From: Elmis aenea
Taxonomy: Eukaryota > Arthropoda > Insecta > Coleoptera > Elmidae
Assembly (NCBI GenBank): GCA_947652605.1
Contig: OX393579.1
Span: forward strand, 24,077,674 to 24,141,673
DNA length: 64,000 bases
Direction: 5' to 3'
The position numbers and the translations under genes are program-made. This document shows, piece after piece, positions 12,403-24,600 of the stretch (within the stretch, counting starts at the first letter, position 1; every line of letters begins with the position of its first letter). Under the pieces are notes generated by a model. It had not been told where the DNA came from, searched no databases, and worked only from the letters and a program-made list of their open reading frames with translations.

Positions 12403-13013
12403 CACTTTACCCACCGGAAGCCTATTAATAGGTGTTTTGCTTCCAACGCTTATCAAGCGGAAGCCTATAAATCGGCTTTTTCTGCCTGTGCTTATCGACC
12501 GGGAGCCTATTAATCGGCCTTTTCTGCCAGCGCTTATCGACCGGGAGCCTATTAATAGGTTTTTTTCTGCCAGTGCTTATCGATTGCGCTAACGATTCGT
12601 TCGTAACTCTTAATATCTAACGGTTGCTTAGGCAACAAATATCTTGTTATTCTGCCTGTCAATTGTAAGATTGTATGGTAAGCTGCCCATATCCTTATAA
12701 TATTTTGAAATTTTCACCTTTTAAAATTTATCACGATAGTGGAAATAAAGAGTTTTGTTTAGATAATTTGACGGATTGTTAAAGCAATTATTCCGAAAGT
12801 GATAGCATAGATGGCAGTAATATAATCATTCAGAAGCGACGTTTATACGTTTAAAAATAGTTCTAACACATAAAATAAATAAAATAATAATATTATGGGA
12901 ATTATAAATGATACAAAAAAGTATAGGTAAGTATCGTGTATAATAAGAGAAATTAGAGCGATATATTGAGTACACCCTCGAATTTTGATTGAAAAGTTGT
13001 AGAGGGTAAAGTG
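12403..13013. mobile_element. piggyBac-like MITE carrying a 44-bp tandem repeat
   Basis: The left end cactttaccc follows TTAG (probably once TTAA); the right end gggtaaagtg is followed by TTAA (13014-13017). Inverted CACTTTACCC ends at a TTAA site fit a piggyBac-type insertion. About 611 bp, no transposase. Confidence 0.55.
12413..12585. repeat. Tandem repeat, four units of about 42-44 bp
   Basis: Units begin ccgg(a/g)agcctattaa and end tgcttatcg; four diverged copies follow each other directly, near the left end of the TTAA-flanked element. Confidence 0.75.
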
Positions 13014-14550
13014 TTAATTAATATTTTCAAACTCCTTTTATAATTTTTTTAAATTGTTATAATTTTTAAAGTACCTACTAATCCAGTAACGCATATGGAA
13101 ACTTTAAATTAGAATTATTTCTTAACCTATTCTGATAAAGCTAGTTTTTATAGTAAAATAATGTAATAAATACATTTTTCTTACGTTACTCTCAAACTAC
13201 CAATGTTTTAAAACAAGCGGCGTTTTTAATCGTTTTGATTTTTTTGTCACTACCAAATATGAATAAAATGAAATTGTTTTAAAGAAGATGATGCGACAGG
13301 GCGTATTTTGTGTTGCAGTCTGTATAAATAAAGCAATTAAGGAAGTGTATTTCATAATCTGCCTTAAATTTCACAGGCTAAAAAAGTTTGTGTTAAATGT
13401 CCACGTGAACTACAGTCGTGAAACGAAAATTAATATATTTTGTAATGATAAATTAAAATAGCTGTCCCAACTGTTATTCTCGTCGTAAAATCCTCGAAAA
13501 GGCGGCCTAATACGATAATAACTGCTTTAATGAAAGTCATTCATCACCTTCGCGCTAGAAGTCATGTACTCTAAATATTAAAAACTGCATGAATACATTA
13601 TGTATCGTGACATACTTTTAGATTAAATTTCAGATTCGTACAGGCTAATGTGCTTTTTGTCTAGCGCGTGACATGACACTGTTATTTAATCAATCTTGGC
13701 CCAAGCTCCGGCATATGAATTTAAACTGCCTTATTACTTGACTCCATATGGGCTATATTAGGTTCTATTGTTAGGAAGATTCTCGAGCGACTTCCGCGAA
13801 TACCGACTAATAATTCCTTTTGAAGCTCTTTAACACAGAATTATGTAAGTTTAAGATTCAAAATCTTAGTACCTACACTCCGTAATTGCTGACTTTTTAC
13901 TCCATCATAAATATAGCTCGTAATTTAATCACTGTCAGTAAACGACATATTGTTGTAAAAAAAAAACAAAATATTGTGGAAAATCTTTATCCTGCATGGA
14001 GCAGTGGCGTAGCTAAAATTTTGGGGAGGGTTAATGTGTGGATGATTTTTTAAACCATGCTAAAAAAAACATCTTTGTAATAGAAATTATATTTGAAAAT
14101 TATTATAGTAACATCACGAATCTTTTCAATAATTGCGAGACCATTTAAACGTTACGGCTAATAATAGGGACGTTTGCGAGAATCTGAAAAGAGAATAAGA
14201 TAGTAGGTATAAGAAATAACAAAGCTTGATCGATAAAACAAAAACCAAATCAACCTCTAAACTAAAAATAAAAATTTGCTTCCAGAAAAAAGCTTTTACA
14301 AAATTATCAAATTTTCATTAGTTAAAACTTTACGGCAAAACATCAATAGTCAATTTTTCAAGTCAATTTTCAATCCAAATTTTCAGATTTTTTCAGTGGT
14401 TTGTGTTTAGGATACCTTCTCTATAGTCTACTATATTTAGCAACCTGAACAAATTTTAACCTACTCTTCCTCTAAAAATTAGTGAGTTCTAATCGAATTT
14501 AAATCATGATTTAAGGGAAAAAAACATTCAGTACGAATAAGGAAACCAAT
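13014..14550. other. Non-coding stretch with a hAT-like end fragment
   Basis: No gene recognised. At about 14005 gcagtggcgtagctaaaatt looks like the start of a CAGTGGCG-type hAT MITE, but its partner end was not found. The part from 13.5 to 13.9 kb is somewhat richer in G+C but shows no ORF. Confidence 0.35.
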
Positions 14551-15314
14551 AGGTTTGTTACAGCAGCGCTATTTACCATCCCGAATAAACTATCAGGATT
14601 CTACACAGTATCGAGATCGCGTTCCAGCAGCGTTTCTGATAGTTCACCGGACGGTTAGTCAGCTGTTCCTGCTATACTTTTAACTATTTTCGGACAAGTT
14701 TGCGGACGGTTAAAACAGTACATGCATGAAAGCATGAACTAGCGCTGGGATTATTACACACAATGCGCTGTTTACAACTAATGTGGCCTCTGCTAGCTAT
14801 GCATCGCCCTCTCAACCTTAACCTTATGTAGTGCTGGTTTCTTAAGATGCTGCCCTTGCGGTGCGCAAATTTCTATGAACCCATCAGACACTATACCGAC
14901 CTCGGTGGCTGGTTGTGTTAACGTTAACAACCTAACTTCTAATCGTGAGGTCGTGGGTTCGATTCCCAGGGCCGACTGTCGTAGAGGTTTCAGGTGGTTT
15001 CCTCTACAGTTAAGGCAAATGCTGTGGCAGTACTTCCACCTATCCTTGCCCATCCTTGACTATCCACATCCTTACCCATTATCCTTGTACTTCTTACGAC
15101 TCAAGAGGGGGCCAACCCCCCTATAGCAGTCTGCCGCGCGAACGGAACACACGTGAACTACACACACAGAGACACAAATGTCATTTACAGTCAGGGATGT
15201 TAAAGCGTTCCAGAAGCGATTAATACATTTATTAGTCCATAGTTACGCATGTGCATAAACCAATTCATGTATTAGTCCGCGAACTAGTAAATTTTGGTCT
15301 GCTGGAACAAGCCT
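14551..15314. mobile_element. 3-bp-TSD DNA element, AGGTTTGTTCCAACA family, copy 1
   Basis: Ends aggtttgttacagcag and ctgctggaacaagcct are inverted repeats; AAT stands on both sides (14548-14550, 15315-15317). The whole element aligns, in reverse orientation, with 50938-51443, which is flanked by ATC twice. Shared internal words: ccgtccggtgaactatc, gagcgatgcatagct, aaatgacattt. This copy is interrupted by the SINE at 14892-15166. Superfamily not recognised. Confidence 0.75.
14892..15166 (+). mobile_element. tRNA-derived SINE (Inv-like core)
   Basis: A tRNA-like head (gacctcggtggctgg..., then gaggtcgtggg) carries an exact pol III B box, GGTTCGATTCC, at 14956-14966 and a degenerate A box near 14903. 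A body with aggcaaatgctg, as in arthropod Inv-type SINEs, follows. It sits between cagacac and cagagacac, and the related element at 50.9-51.4 kb is uninterrupted at this point. The tRNA head is too altered for a working tRNA. Confidence 0.75.
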
Positions 15315-15326
15315 AATATAACTTGT

Positions 15327-16071
15327 TATACAGTGTCCAAAAGGTATGGAATATGCTATATATCTCAGTAAATATCCACTTTAGGGAAAAATGTTTTCAA
15401 TAAAAGTTGTTTGGTACTTAGTTTTCCACCATAAGACAAAATTTAATTTTTTTTTTCGAATAACAAAAGCGCAATGAAAAACAATTAATTTTTTTTAAAT
15501 GGCATGGTACCCCTATATTATACTCATTTCATAGAAATTTTTTCTCTATTTTCAATGATGGGGTCACCTTAAAAATTAAGTTTATGCTATGAGGCCGGAG
15601 AATATCGAAAATTTAAAAGATCGTATTAGAGAAATTACACCTGAAATGGTTGGTAATGTTATAAACGGGTTTAAAAACCGAGTGTATCATTGCCAAGCTG
15701 TAAATGGTTCACAGTTTGATCAGTTATTGTAGATTTCGTCAAAAAAAATTAGTTCTTATGATGTTTTTGTTAGAAATAAATACCTACTAATCAATTAAAA
15801 TAATGTTTGCGTTTATCTCAAAAAGTTGCTTAAGTAAGGGTACTAAAGTTTTGCATCATTGAAAAGAAAAAAAAAGTCTCTATCAAATGAGTATAATATT
15901 TATCATTTAAAAAAAATTAATTGTTTTTCATTGTTTTTTTGTTATTCGAAAAAAAAATTGTCTTATGGTGGAAAACTAAGTACCAAACAACTTTTATTGA
16001 AAACATTTTTCCCTAAAGTGGATATTTACTGAGATATATAGCATATTCCATACCTTTTGGACACACTGTAT
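15327..16071. mobile_element. Long-TIR MITE, TATACAGTGTCCAAAAGG family
   Basis: Arms of about 170 bp: tatacagtgtccaaaagg on the left and ccttttggacacactgta on the right, continuing as near-perfect complements through ttttccaccataagac. About 745 bp; only short frames in the loop. TA-type ends. Confidence 0.85.
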
Positions 16072-16787
16072 GCTACAGATTGGAATTTTCACTTCGGTGA
16101 AAACTGGATTTATTCATAAAAATTCATTAAAAGGTAATCGTTACATTCTCCGATAGTTTCATTTCCCTTATGTCACTAGATAATATTTAAAAGAAAATAT
16201 TATTATTTAGCTGAAACTGCTTTTTATTTAAAGACTCCAGGATTTTTTAATAAGCACTTTGGTGATTTTGATAATCATAACTCGCATCATTTATTATTTC
16301 TTCGTTTTGGTAGATAATGACCATGAAACTAGGAGTGGCATTTAATAACCCAACAGTACTATCCCAAATGGAATTACATTAGCATGTATATGAGTAATTT
16401 TTGTTTCCATCGCAGTCTTTTTTCAACTTTTTTTGGAAATCTTGAATTCGTTAATTCAAAATTGACGCGCACCAAAAAGTAGAAATGACTATTAAACTTA
16501 AAAAAATACAACCTTGACAAAACCGCAATTGGTGATTTACAAAATGTCCTAAAATCGAATGTTTTAGTCCAAGTTTAATGTCCTTGTAAAGGTTTTTTTT
16601 GCTAAATATGTCTACTACGCCATTTGCCCTCTGAAAGATGTTTTCAACGTTTTTACTTCAACCCCGCCTTGCGTCAGGGTTATGTTCCTAAAACACACCA
16701 CGCAAACTGAAACAATAAGGACGACATAGAAGATACATTCTGAAAATCGTTACTAACAAACACTTTGAACTAAATACTAATTACAAT
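16072..16787. other. Non-coding stretch
   Basis: No gene or repeat pair recognised. Confidence 0.4.
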
Positions 16788-17933
16788 ATAGGGGAAGATG
16801 GTATATACTGGGACATGGTATATAGTGGGACAACAGAGATTTTGGCCATCTGTTACCCCGTACTTGAAGTTTGTTTACATCAAAATAGCGGTTAAGCAGT
16901 CCCATTATATCCTGTCTACAGTATGTGTCGTAAACAATATCATAGTGATTTGCACATGTGAGGCATGTTTGGTAACTGCGCATTGTTTTTTTGTGGTTAT
17001 TCAGTTCATGTGCTAAAACTTTTTTATTTATTTAACAACAATTAAAAAATTTGGCGTATGTGTACCTTACAGTATATTAAATGTATGTACAATGTTAAAA
17101 CTTAAAATAATCATACAAGTTTTTTATTAAATCGTTGCTTTTAAAAATTGATCACATGGTGCATTGTGGGACAATGATGATAATCAGGTAAATTTTCTGA
17201 AAAAGACTTCCTACTTTAGATTTTCTTTCTCTAAAAACAGAGATAAAGACTGTGTTGAAAAAGAAAATATTCTGTGTAGGTTCAGGGCCGGCGCCAGGTT
17301 ATTTAGCGCCCTAGGCAAAACTTATTATAACGCCCCCTTTCACACAAATTTTCACAGAAATTTATATTTGTGACAGTACGATAATCGATAAACAATAAAA
17401 TTTTATGGTGATTACACATTTTTGCGCCCCCCCTATGGATAGCGCCCTAGGCGACCGCCTAGTTCGCCTTAATGGTAGCGCCGGCCCTCTGTAGGTTAAG
17501 CGCACCGACTACGTTTGGGGGCACTGAAAAAACAAAGAAATTTTCAATTTTAGTTTGATTTTTCAAAGTACAATGTCTAAATGCCCATGAAAAGTGAAAG
17601 TTTTTAAAATAAAAAATTAAAATTAAGCTTTTTTCTAATTACTTATGCTTTATTTCATATATATTTTTTGCTGTCCCACAATGTACCACGGGGTGGTTTA
17701 TGTGGGGACAAGTGGTGTATAGTGGGACAGTCCCTCTATTTGTGTACCTTTATTTTTTTTAAATATTTTTTTGTATATGCAATGATAAACTAAAGCAATA
17801 TGAATATCTCATATCAATTTGAGGTATGCAAATTAAGCCGTTTAAAAGTTACGCAAAATTTAAAAAAAGTGTCCCAGTATATACACACTGAAGATTCGGA
17901 TTACCGAGACATTACTGTACCACCTTCCCCTAT
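16788..17933. mobile_element. DNA element with TATAGGGGAAGRTGGTA ends
   Basis: The left end tataggggaagatggtat pairs with the right end gtaccaccttcccctata. Near both ends, words like ggtatatagtgggac and gtcccacaatgtacca recur in both senses. About 1.15 kb, including a 207-bp hAT MITE inserted at 17283. ORFs at 16777-17016 are repeat translations. Superfamily not recognised. Confidence 0.7.
17283..17489. mobile_element. hAT MITE CAGGGCCGGCGC, copy 1
   Basis: Flanked by exact 8-bp duplications TGTAGGTT (17275-17282 and 17490-17497). Ends cagggccggcgcc and ggtagcgccggccct are inverted repeats. 207 bp, nested in the 16788-17933 element. The same sequence in the other orientation stands at 23625-23832. 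Confidence 0.9.
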
Positions 17934-18597
17934 ATATTTATGGTAAAGTTTAAATTTTCTTTCGTTAATTTTGAATAAAATATTAAACTTTTAACATTTC
18001 CAGATTTTAAATCACTCTGTAATGTAATAAATATGTGGTTATGAGCGAGACTATATTTTATGATAGGGACAAAATTCAAAATTTTTTTTAAAGTATTGTT
18101 TTGTGGAAAAATTGTTTTATAAGTCTTTTAACGCCACAAATTCAATTCGTAATTATGTAAAACTGCCCCGTATATAAACGAATACAAAGGTCTGCCGGTT
18201 TGATGTTTTATATTCGACCTCCAGCATGTCACGTTAAATACAAAAAAAAAACAATTTAATCTCTAAAGTAAAAATAGCTAAGTATATGCAAAAAGTTTAA
18301 GTTAACTCCACAAAGTCGTGTCGTGAGAGAAAATTTATGTTATGATTTTAAGGATACTTTTGGAACGGACATTTTATTTTCAGGAAGTTTATCATGTACT
18401 TTGTACTATATTAAAATGTAGTTATAAAAATTTTAATAACTTGATGCAGAAGACTAGACAAAAAAAATCAATTTTGTGGTAAATGCAATACTTTGTAAGT
18501 ATAAACATTGGTGGTTTGACCAATTTCTATTAATACAAACATACCAATAACTCATGTGTGTTTTTAATGTTATGTTTAAATACGCGTTTTTTTTCAG
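17934..18597. other. Intronic stretch upstream of first visible Camta exon
   Basis: AT-rich, no repeats recognised; ends in a strong T-rich acceptor for the exon at 18598. No trace of the preceding CG-1 exon. Confidence 0.5.
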
Positions 18598-18669
18598 TGC
18601 ATTTATGGTTGCTACGTTCATTCTGCAATTTTACCGACTTTCCACAGAAGATGCTATTGGCTTCTTCAG
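18598..18669 (+). CDS. Camta: Camta visible exon 1 (middle of CG-1 domain)
   Basis: Acceptor ttttttttcag, then 24 codons beginning [20 protein letters not shown] and ending in LLQ, then donor gtaagt; phase 0 at both ends. The YGCYVHS...[11 protein letters not shown] stretch is one of the most conserved parts of the CG-1 DNA-binding domain. The exon that should precede it, carrying the N-terminal half of CG-1, was not found in the 18.6 kb upstream. Confidence 0.93.
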
Positions 18670-21600
18670 GTAAGTTGACCAAGTTCAGAATTAATGCTTC
18701 CTCTTATAAGTCTTCAATACATTACACCTCCTGCTAATTTAATTATGCAATTTGCAAGTGCATAACATCAATAGTGGTTGCTCTTATGTGGTTTCCAATC
18801 AATTCACCCCTTTAAGTGTCCAACATTTATTTTTTTTTTCTTTGCAGAATCCCGATATAGTTTTAGTACACTACCTTAATGTACCGTATCCTGATGATAA
18901 CAAACTTGCTGTTATTACTCCCAGTTTGTCGCTATGGGCAGACAAAAAAGAATGGACGAAAGAAGAGCTAATATCTCAACTCAAACCGATGTTTTTTAGT
19001 GAGGATGAACCAGATCTAAACAACGAATTAGAAATATCGGTAAAATATACATAAAGATTTGATATTTATTGTAGTTTTATAGAGTTTTAAATTGCAGACT
19101 GCAGAAACTGTAGAAGCAATAGTCAGTCAATTAATGGAAAAACAGCGCATAGCTCGACAAGCAGCTTTGGTAAAACAGTTGGAATGTGGTTGTCCTGATT
19201 CCACCTGTGCAGATGGAAAATCTTGTTCACATCCGATGCGACGAATTACAGCTGCAAAAAATGACACTCCGAATTCCCATCCTTCTTCCAGTGCAAATTC
19301 TAGACCTCCAAGCAGAACAGATAATAATCAAGTTTCATCTACAACTGGAGGCTTGCAACATCCTAATAACCATTCAACCAGAGCATATTCTCGCGAATTA
19401 CGAAATCATCATGGGCAATCAAATAGTCAAAATTCAAATAACTCTGTGAACACTCCACCCTTAGTTCTCAGTCTTTCACAAATACAAGGAGGCGGTGGAC
19501 TGCTTATTCTTAATAGTAATTCCACTGCATCGACAAACTCATCAACTCATCAGTCATTTGTTGCCCCAGTTTCTGTTGCTAATTTCGTTACCAGTACAAC
19601 CAACAGAGGACATGCAAAAGCTGATAGAACAACTAAAAGCGGGTCCATAGTCCTAAAACAGGAAGTAATGGACACTAATCCGGGTTCATCCCCTTTCCAT
19701 CAAACATCAGCTCCTAACATTTCGGGACTAAGTGGAAGATCAGCGAGCCAGAGGGAACATAAATTAGATATGTCCAGTAGTAATTTGAGACAATCAATGA
19801 TGGACAGTATATCATTCTGCCATCAAGATAAGGGAAATCATCAGAATCATCAGCAAAACGAATTAGTGATGGTGAGTGCTCCTTCCACTCCTTCTAAACA
19901 TATGGATACAAGCAACGAAGATGTAGTAGACTTCAAACACCAAAATTTTTGTGGTGATACAGTAGTTCTTTTGGATGCTAATACAGGCAGTTCGTTAGAT
20001 ACTAAAAATGGAAGGTCTTCCGTTGTTAGTGGAGGTTTTTTTAACGAAACATTGGATTTATCTCAAGAAGATATCCAAAAAACATTGTCTGCCAATATGC
20101 CCTTGTGTTCATCTGACTTAGAAACTCGTCAAAATCGCCCAACTGAAGTTAGCAGTAGAAATAGTGTCATCACCAATAAACAGCCACAAGTTGTTCACAC
20201 ACAAAGCGACGTTCTTCATTCCGACATAAATCCGATGGATTTTATCGATACTTGTGACGTAGTTGTTTCTCCAACACACGTAGTTGATGATGATGTGTTT
20301 GTTAATCTAGACGCCTTTGATATGCTAGGAGAATTCCCTGACTTAGATGGTTTAGATACCAGTCACACTGGCCTGTTAGATGTTAATCCGTCCGAGAATT
20401 CGAGTGGTGGAAAGTCTCATTCCGAATTAGCGCATGCCCAAAATAATATGCATATGGAGGGAACAGCCAAAATTACTGATTATTCACCTGAATGGGCATA
20501 TCCTGAAGGAGGAGTGAAAGTTTTAGTAACTGGTCCGTGGCATTCCACAGGCCCGTATACTGTACTATTTGATACATTCCCTGTACCCACCACTCTTGTG
20601 CAAGATGGTGTATTGCGCTGTTACTGTCCAGGTAATAACATCTTTACCTTACACACTGCTGCATTTCACACTTCTTAACATCTTTACAGCACATGAAGCA
20701 GGCCTTGCAACATTACAAGTAGCTTGCAATGGTTGTGTGATATCAAATTCTGTGATATTTGAGTACAAGTTACCACCAAGGGAGGAGCAACTTCATGCTC
20801 CAGAGCCTAAATTAGAGCGATCCAATGATAATTTACTGAAATTTACTTTATTGCAACGACTTGAAGCAATGGATGATAGATTACAGATTAAACAAGAACC
20901 TATTGACGGATCTGATCACGTAAGTAATATGTAGGGTGTACCATTTAATTCGGGTCACTATAGGATGAAAGCGGTGGAGAGAGATCTGGAAAGACCGGGA
21001 ATAGGAGATTGGAGACGGGAAGCAAATGATAGAGAGAAATGGAGGAGGCTTTGTGGAGAAGCCATGGGCCAACTAGGCCTGTAGAGCTAATTTTATTAAT
21101 TTTGTTTTATAGGAATCTCACTTAATCCCCATAGTTATCCGAAATAAGTTGTGCATTTATATATTTCAAAAAAAAATGGGTGTGATTTGCAAAGTGCTTA
21201 AATGTCGCTATTGTTTTTGTAAAGTATAATTATTTATTTTAGGTTGAAGATACAGTTCTCTTTACACAATCAAATTTCGAAGATCGATTAGTGTCATATT
21301 GTCAATCAATGACATGCAGAATTTGGAGGTTTGGTGAAGAGCTTAGTGTGGCATGGTTTGCCAGTCACAAAGGCATGACTTTATTGCATTTAGCAGCATC
21401 GCTTGGTTATTCTCGTCTGGTTTGCGCTTTATTACACTGGCGAGCCGAAAATTCGTCACTATTGTTAGAAACAGAAGTTGATGCTTTAAGTCAAGATGAA
21501 GATGGATTTACACCCTTGGTAAATTGTTACTAAATCATAATCTTAATGGGACTGTAAATAATTATTTCAGATGTGGGCATGCACAAAGGGACACACCGAA

Positions 21601-24600
21601 ACTGCAGTCATGCTGTACAAATGGAATCACACAGCAGTAAATATAAAGAATTTTTTATCGCAAACTGCACTTGAATGTGCAAGAATTAATAACCACATGG
21701 ATCTTGTTAAGGAACTGGAAAAGCTTGAAGCACGCAGAGATAAAGCAAATATGCTGTTACATTCATGCAATGGATTTGCTGATATTGTAAACTCACCAAC
21801 AATTATTTCTCCAGCAAGTTCAGTTGTGTCATTGGCTTCTGTAGCTTCTACGAGCAAGTCCCATGATGGAGTATTTCTTCGACCAGGAGTAGTCACAAGG
21901 TAACTACCATTTGAAGGCTTTTTATTTTTATTTCAGTAATGCCGAGTACTAATTTAATAAAAACATTTTTAGAAGTGAATCGCAGAGGTACAAAATGCTT
22001 AACTTGGATTTGGATGCTAATAGTCCCTCTGACTCCCATAGTACAATTGGTTCCAATAAATTACTTAATAATTTACCAAGTCCATTGTTGTCAGAAGGAA
22101 GTATATCACACCGAAGTGGTGGTTATGGACAACGATTAATTAAAAGACCTTCAGTGGACAGTGGTATTAACATGACTGCTGGTCAGTCGACTGATAGCTT
22201 ACCATCCCTTCGTTCAAGAAACTCAAAATTTATTGGAGGCAAAGATAATTATAAACTGACCAGGTAAGATTTTTATTGAAATTGTTACATAAACAGTTAT
22301 CGGTGCACAGCATGAATCTCGTATATGGTAAGACATGCAGAGTTAGTTATAAATAATGAAAATTAAAAAATATTCTATGAAAAAATGGATAAAAAACAAA
22401 TAAAAATAATGTCTTTAATTTTTCCTTATAACTAGCGTATTTGAAATCATACGCAAAATATTTTTCTACATTATCTGGACACTTTTGCGTCGATTTGAAA
22501 TTTGTTAATAAATTTTACCCATCTTCATTTGCTTTTGTTATTTTAAAATCAACTTTATTATTTTAAATATGGATTTTAGTTGGCTGTGACACCATTAAAA
22601 GAAGATTTTTGTTCTCCTTTCATTGATGTGTCGGTTGTTATAGCAGTTTTAACTTAAAGTGGACTAGGAGATGCGCAAAGAGAAGGGATGGCGGTTTAAA
22701 TTTAGACTTTTCTAAAAGCGTTGAGCAACGGTAAATGAATTTACAGGTTATAATCACGCTGCTGAAACAGACGGATGTTTTTAGGTGCACAGAACACTTT
22801 TAGTTGGCCAAATAATAAACACTTTGGACTAGTTTTGGTTTCTGCGTCATAGTCCACTTTAAGTTAAAACAGCTCTAGGTTTATCTTTAAAAATAATTAA
22901 GTTATAATAATATTATTGTGTTTATTAAATTTAATCAAAGTGACCATTTACAAAAACAAAACATTACATAAACAAGCCAGCTGTATTTAATTAAACACAC
23001 ACAAAATGAAAACTTAAATAATGTACAATATACAGTGTGTGTATAAATTGGCGGAAGCGCTACACGTGACGATATTCTTCGTAAAATTCTAAGTCGAAAA
23101 TCTTAATACAAAAATGTTGTACCATGCTTCCTATGGCCTCAGGAACCATTTAAAGAAACAAAAATTTGGCAACAACATTGTATCTATTAATTTGCATTTG
23201 GAGATTTTTTTATCAGCAATTTTAACTTAGGTATTTGTAATATTTGTTCAAACTGAAAGCCTTCAGTTCCTAAACATAGCTGCAAACTTTTAGGTATTGT
23301 CTAACTTCCAACACAAACTAGAAATAATTACGAGAAAAATAGAGTTGACAGCTAACGGCAATGTTGCCATGTGTATTATTTTCATTCAAATCAGTGATTA
23401 ACATATTTTCAACACCAATTTTTGATAGAAAAAACACAATATCTAGGAAAAAATATTAAATAATAACGCTTTTTAAGGGACTGAATGTCAAAACTTTGAA
23501 GACCTCTTGCAGACACAGCAAGCATGGTACAACATTTTCGTATTAAGATTTTCGACTTAGAATTTTACGAAGAACATTGTAGCGCTTCCGCCAATTTATA
23601 CACACCCTGTATATTACATTTCATCAGGGCCGGCGCTACCATTAAGGCGAACTAGGCGGTCGCCTAGGGCGCTATCCATAGGGGGGGGCGCAAAAATGTG
23701 TAATCACCATAAAATTTTATTGTTTATCGATTATCGTACTGTCACAAATATTAATTTCTGTGAAAATTTGTGTGAAAGGGGGCGTTATAATAAGTTTTGC
23801 CTAGGGCGCTAAATAACCTGGCGCCGGCCCTGCATTTCATAATAATTTATGATTTTTTACTTTTACTATTAAACCTAAATTTATAACATGTGTTAAAGGT
23901 GTAGCCCTCTCTCCATGGGCAATACAAATATGAGATGTGCATGTGCACTTTGCAGATAATAATGTTTTCCCAAGTTTATTACTCCTACTTTTTATTTGAT
24001 GAAATGTTCTTGAAACAGCCAATCTTAAAGAGACAATTGAATGCAATAGATGAATATTAAGATTAGCTATTTTAAAGACAATTCATCAAATAAAAACAGA
24101 TATGTTTAGGACTAATTATTATCTACAAAGTGCAGATCTCAATTTTGTATTAGCTTTGATGGTAAAAATAAGTAAAAAATTATTAACTGTAAAATGTAAA
24201 AAATTTCCTAAATTACTTAAGTTAAATTTTTTTTTGTTTAATTAAAGACAGCTAGCTTATTTATGAAGTGTTTTTTTTTTTTGAAATGGCCACTTTGATT
24301 AAACTTGATAATAATACATATAATTTTGTAATAACTTACTTATTTTTTAAGATAAACCTGACAAACTCTACATCAATGAAACGAGAAAAAATCTCTTAAT
24401 TGGTGTCACAGCTAACCACAAAATAAACACAATAGTAAAACATTTTGACCCATTTAACCAACTTTGTATTTTTTTCCGTTTACGAAATCGCCATGCTGTG
24501 CACGATAACTGGGACACCCAATTAAAAACTTCATTAGAATTACACTTACATGGAGATTAGACCCATGAAGTTGGTTAACATCATCTAAGACGGTTCCGGC

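Noticed and set aside
14892..14970. Possible tRNA gene
   Set aside because: The B box is exact but the A box and stems are degenerate, and an Inv-like SINE body follows directly.
21111..21242. Alternative acceptor tttttataggaatctcac near 21113 for Camta exon 5
   Set aside because: Reading on from it meets stops before the conserved exon; the acceptor at 21242 keeps the frame and the known protein sequence.
21627..21896. 89-aa minus ORF opposite Camta exon 6
   Set aside because: Antisense shadow of a strongly conserved ankyrin exon.
22291..24513. Possible 2.2-kb element with CAGTTATCG-GTGCACAGCATG ends in Camta intron 7
   Set aside because: Only about 20 bp of inverted match at the two ends and no target duplication; could be chance or very old.
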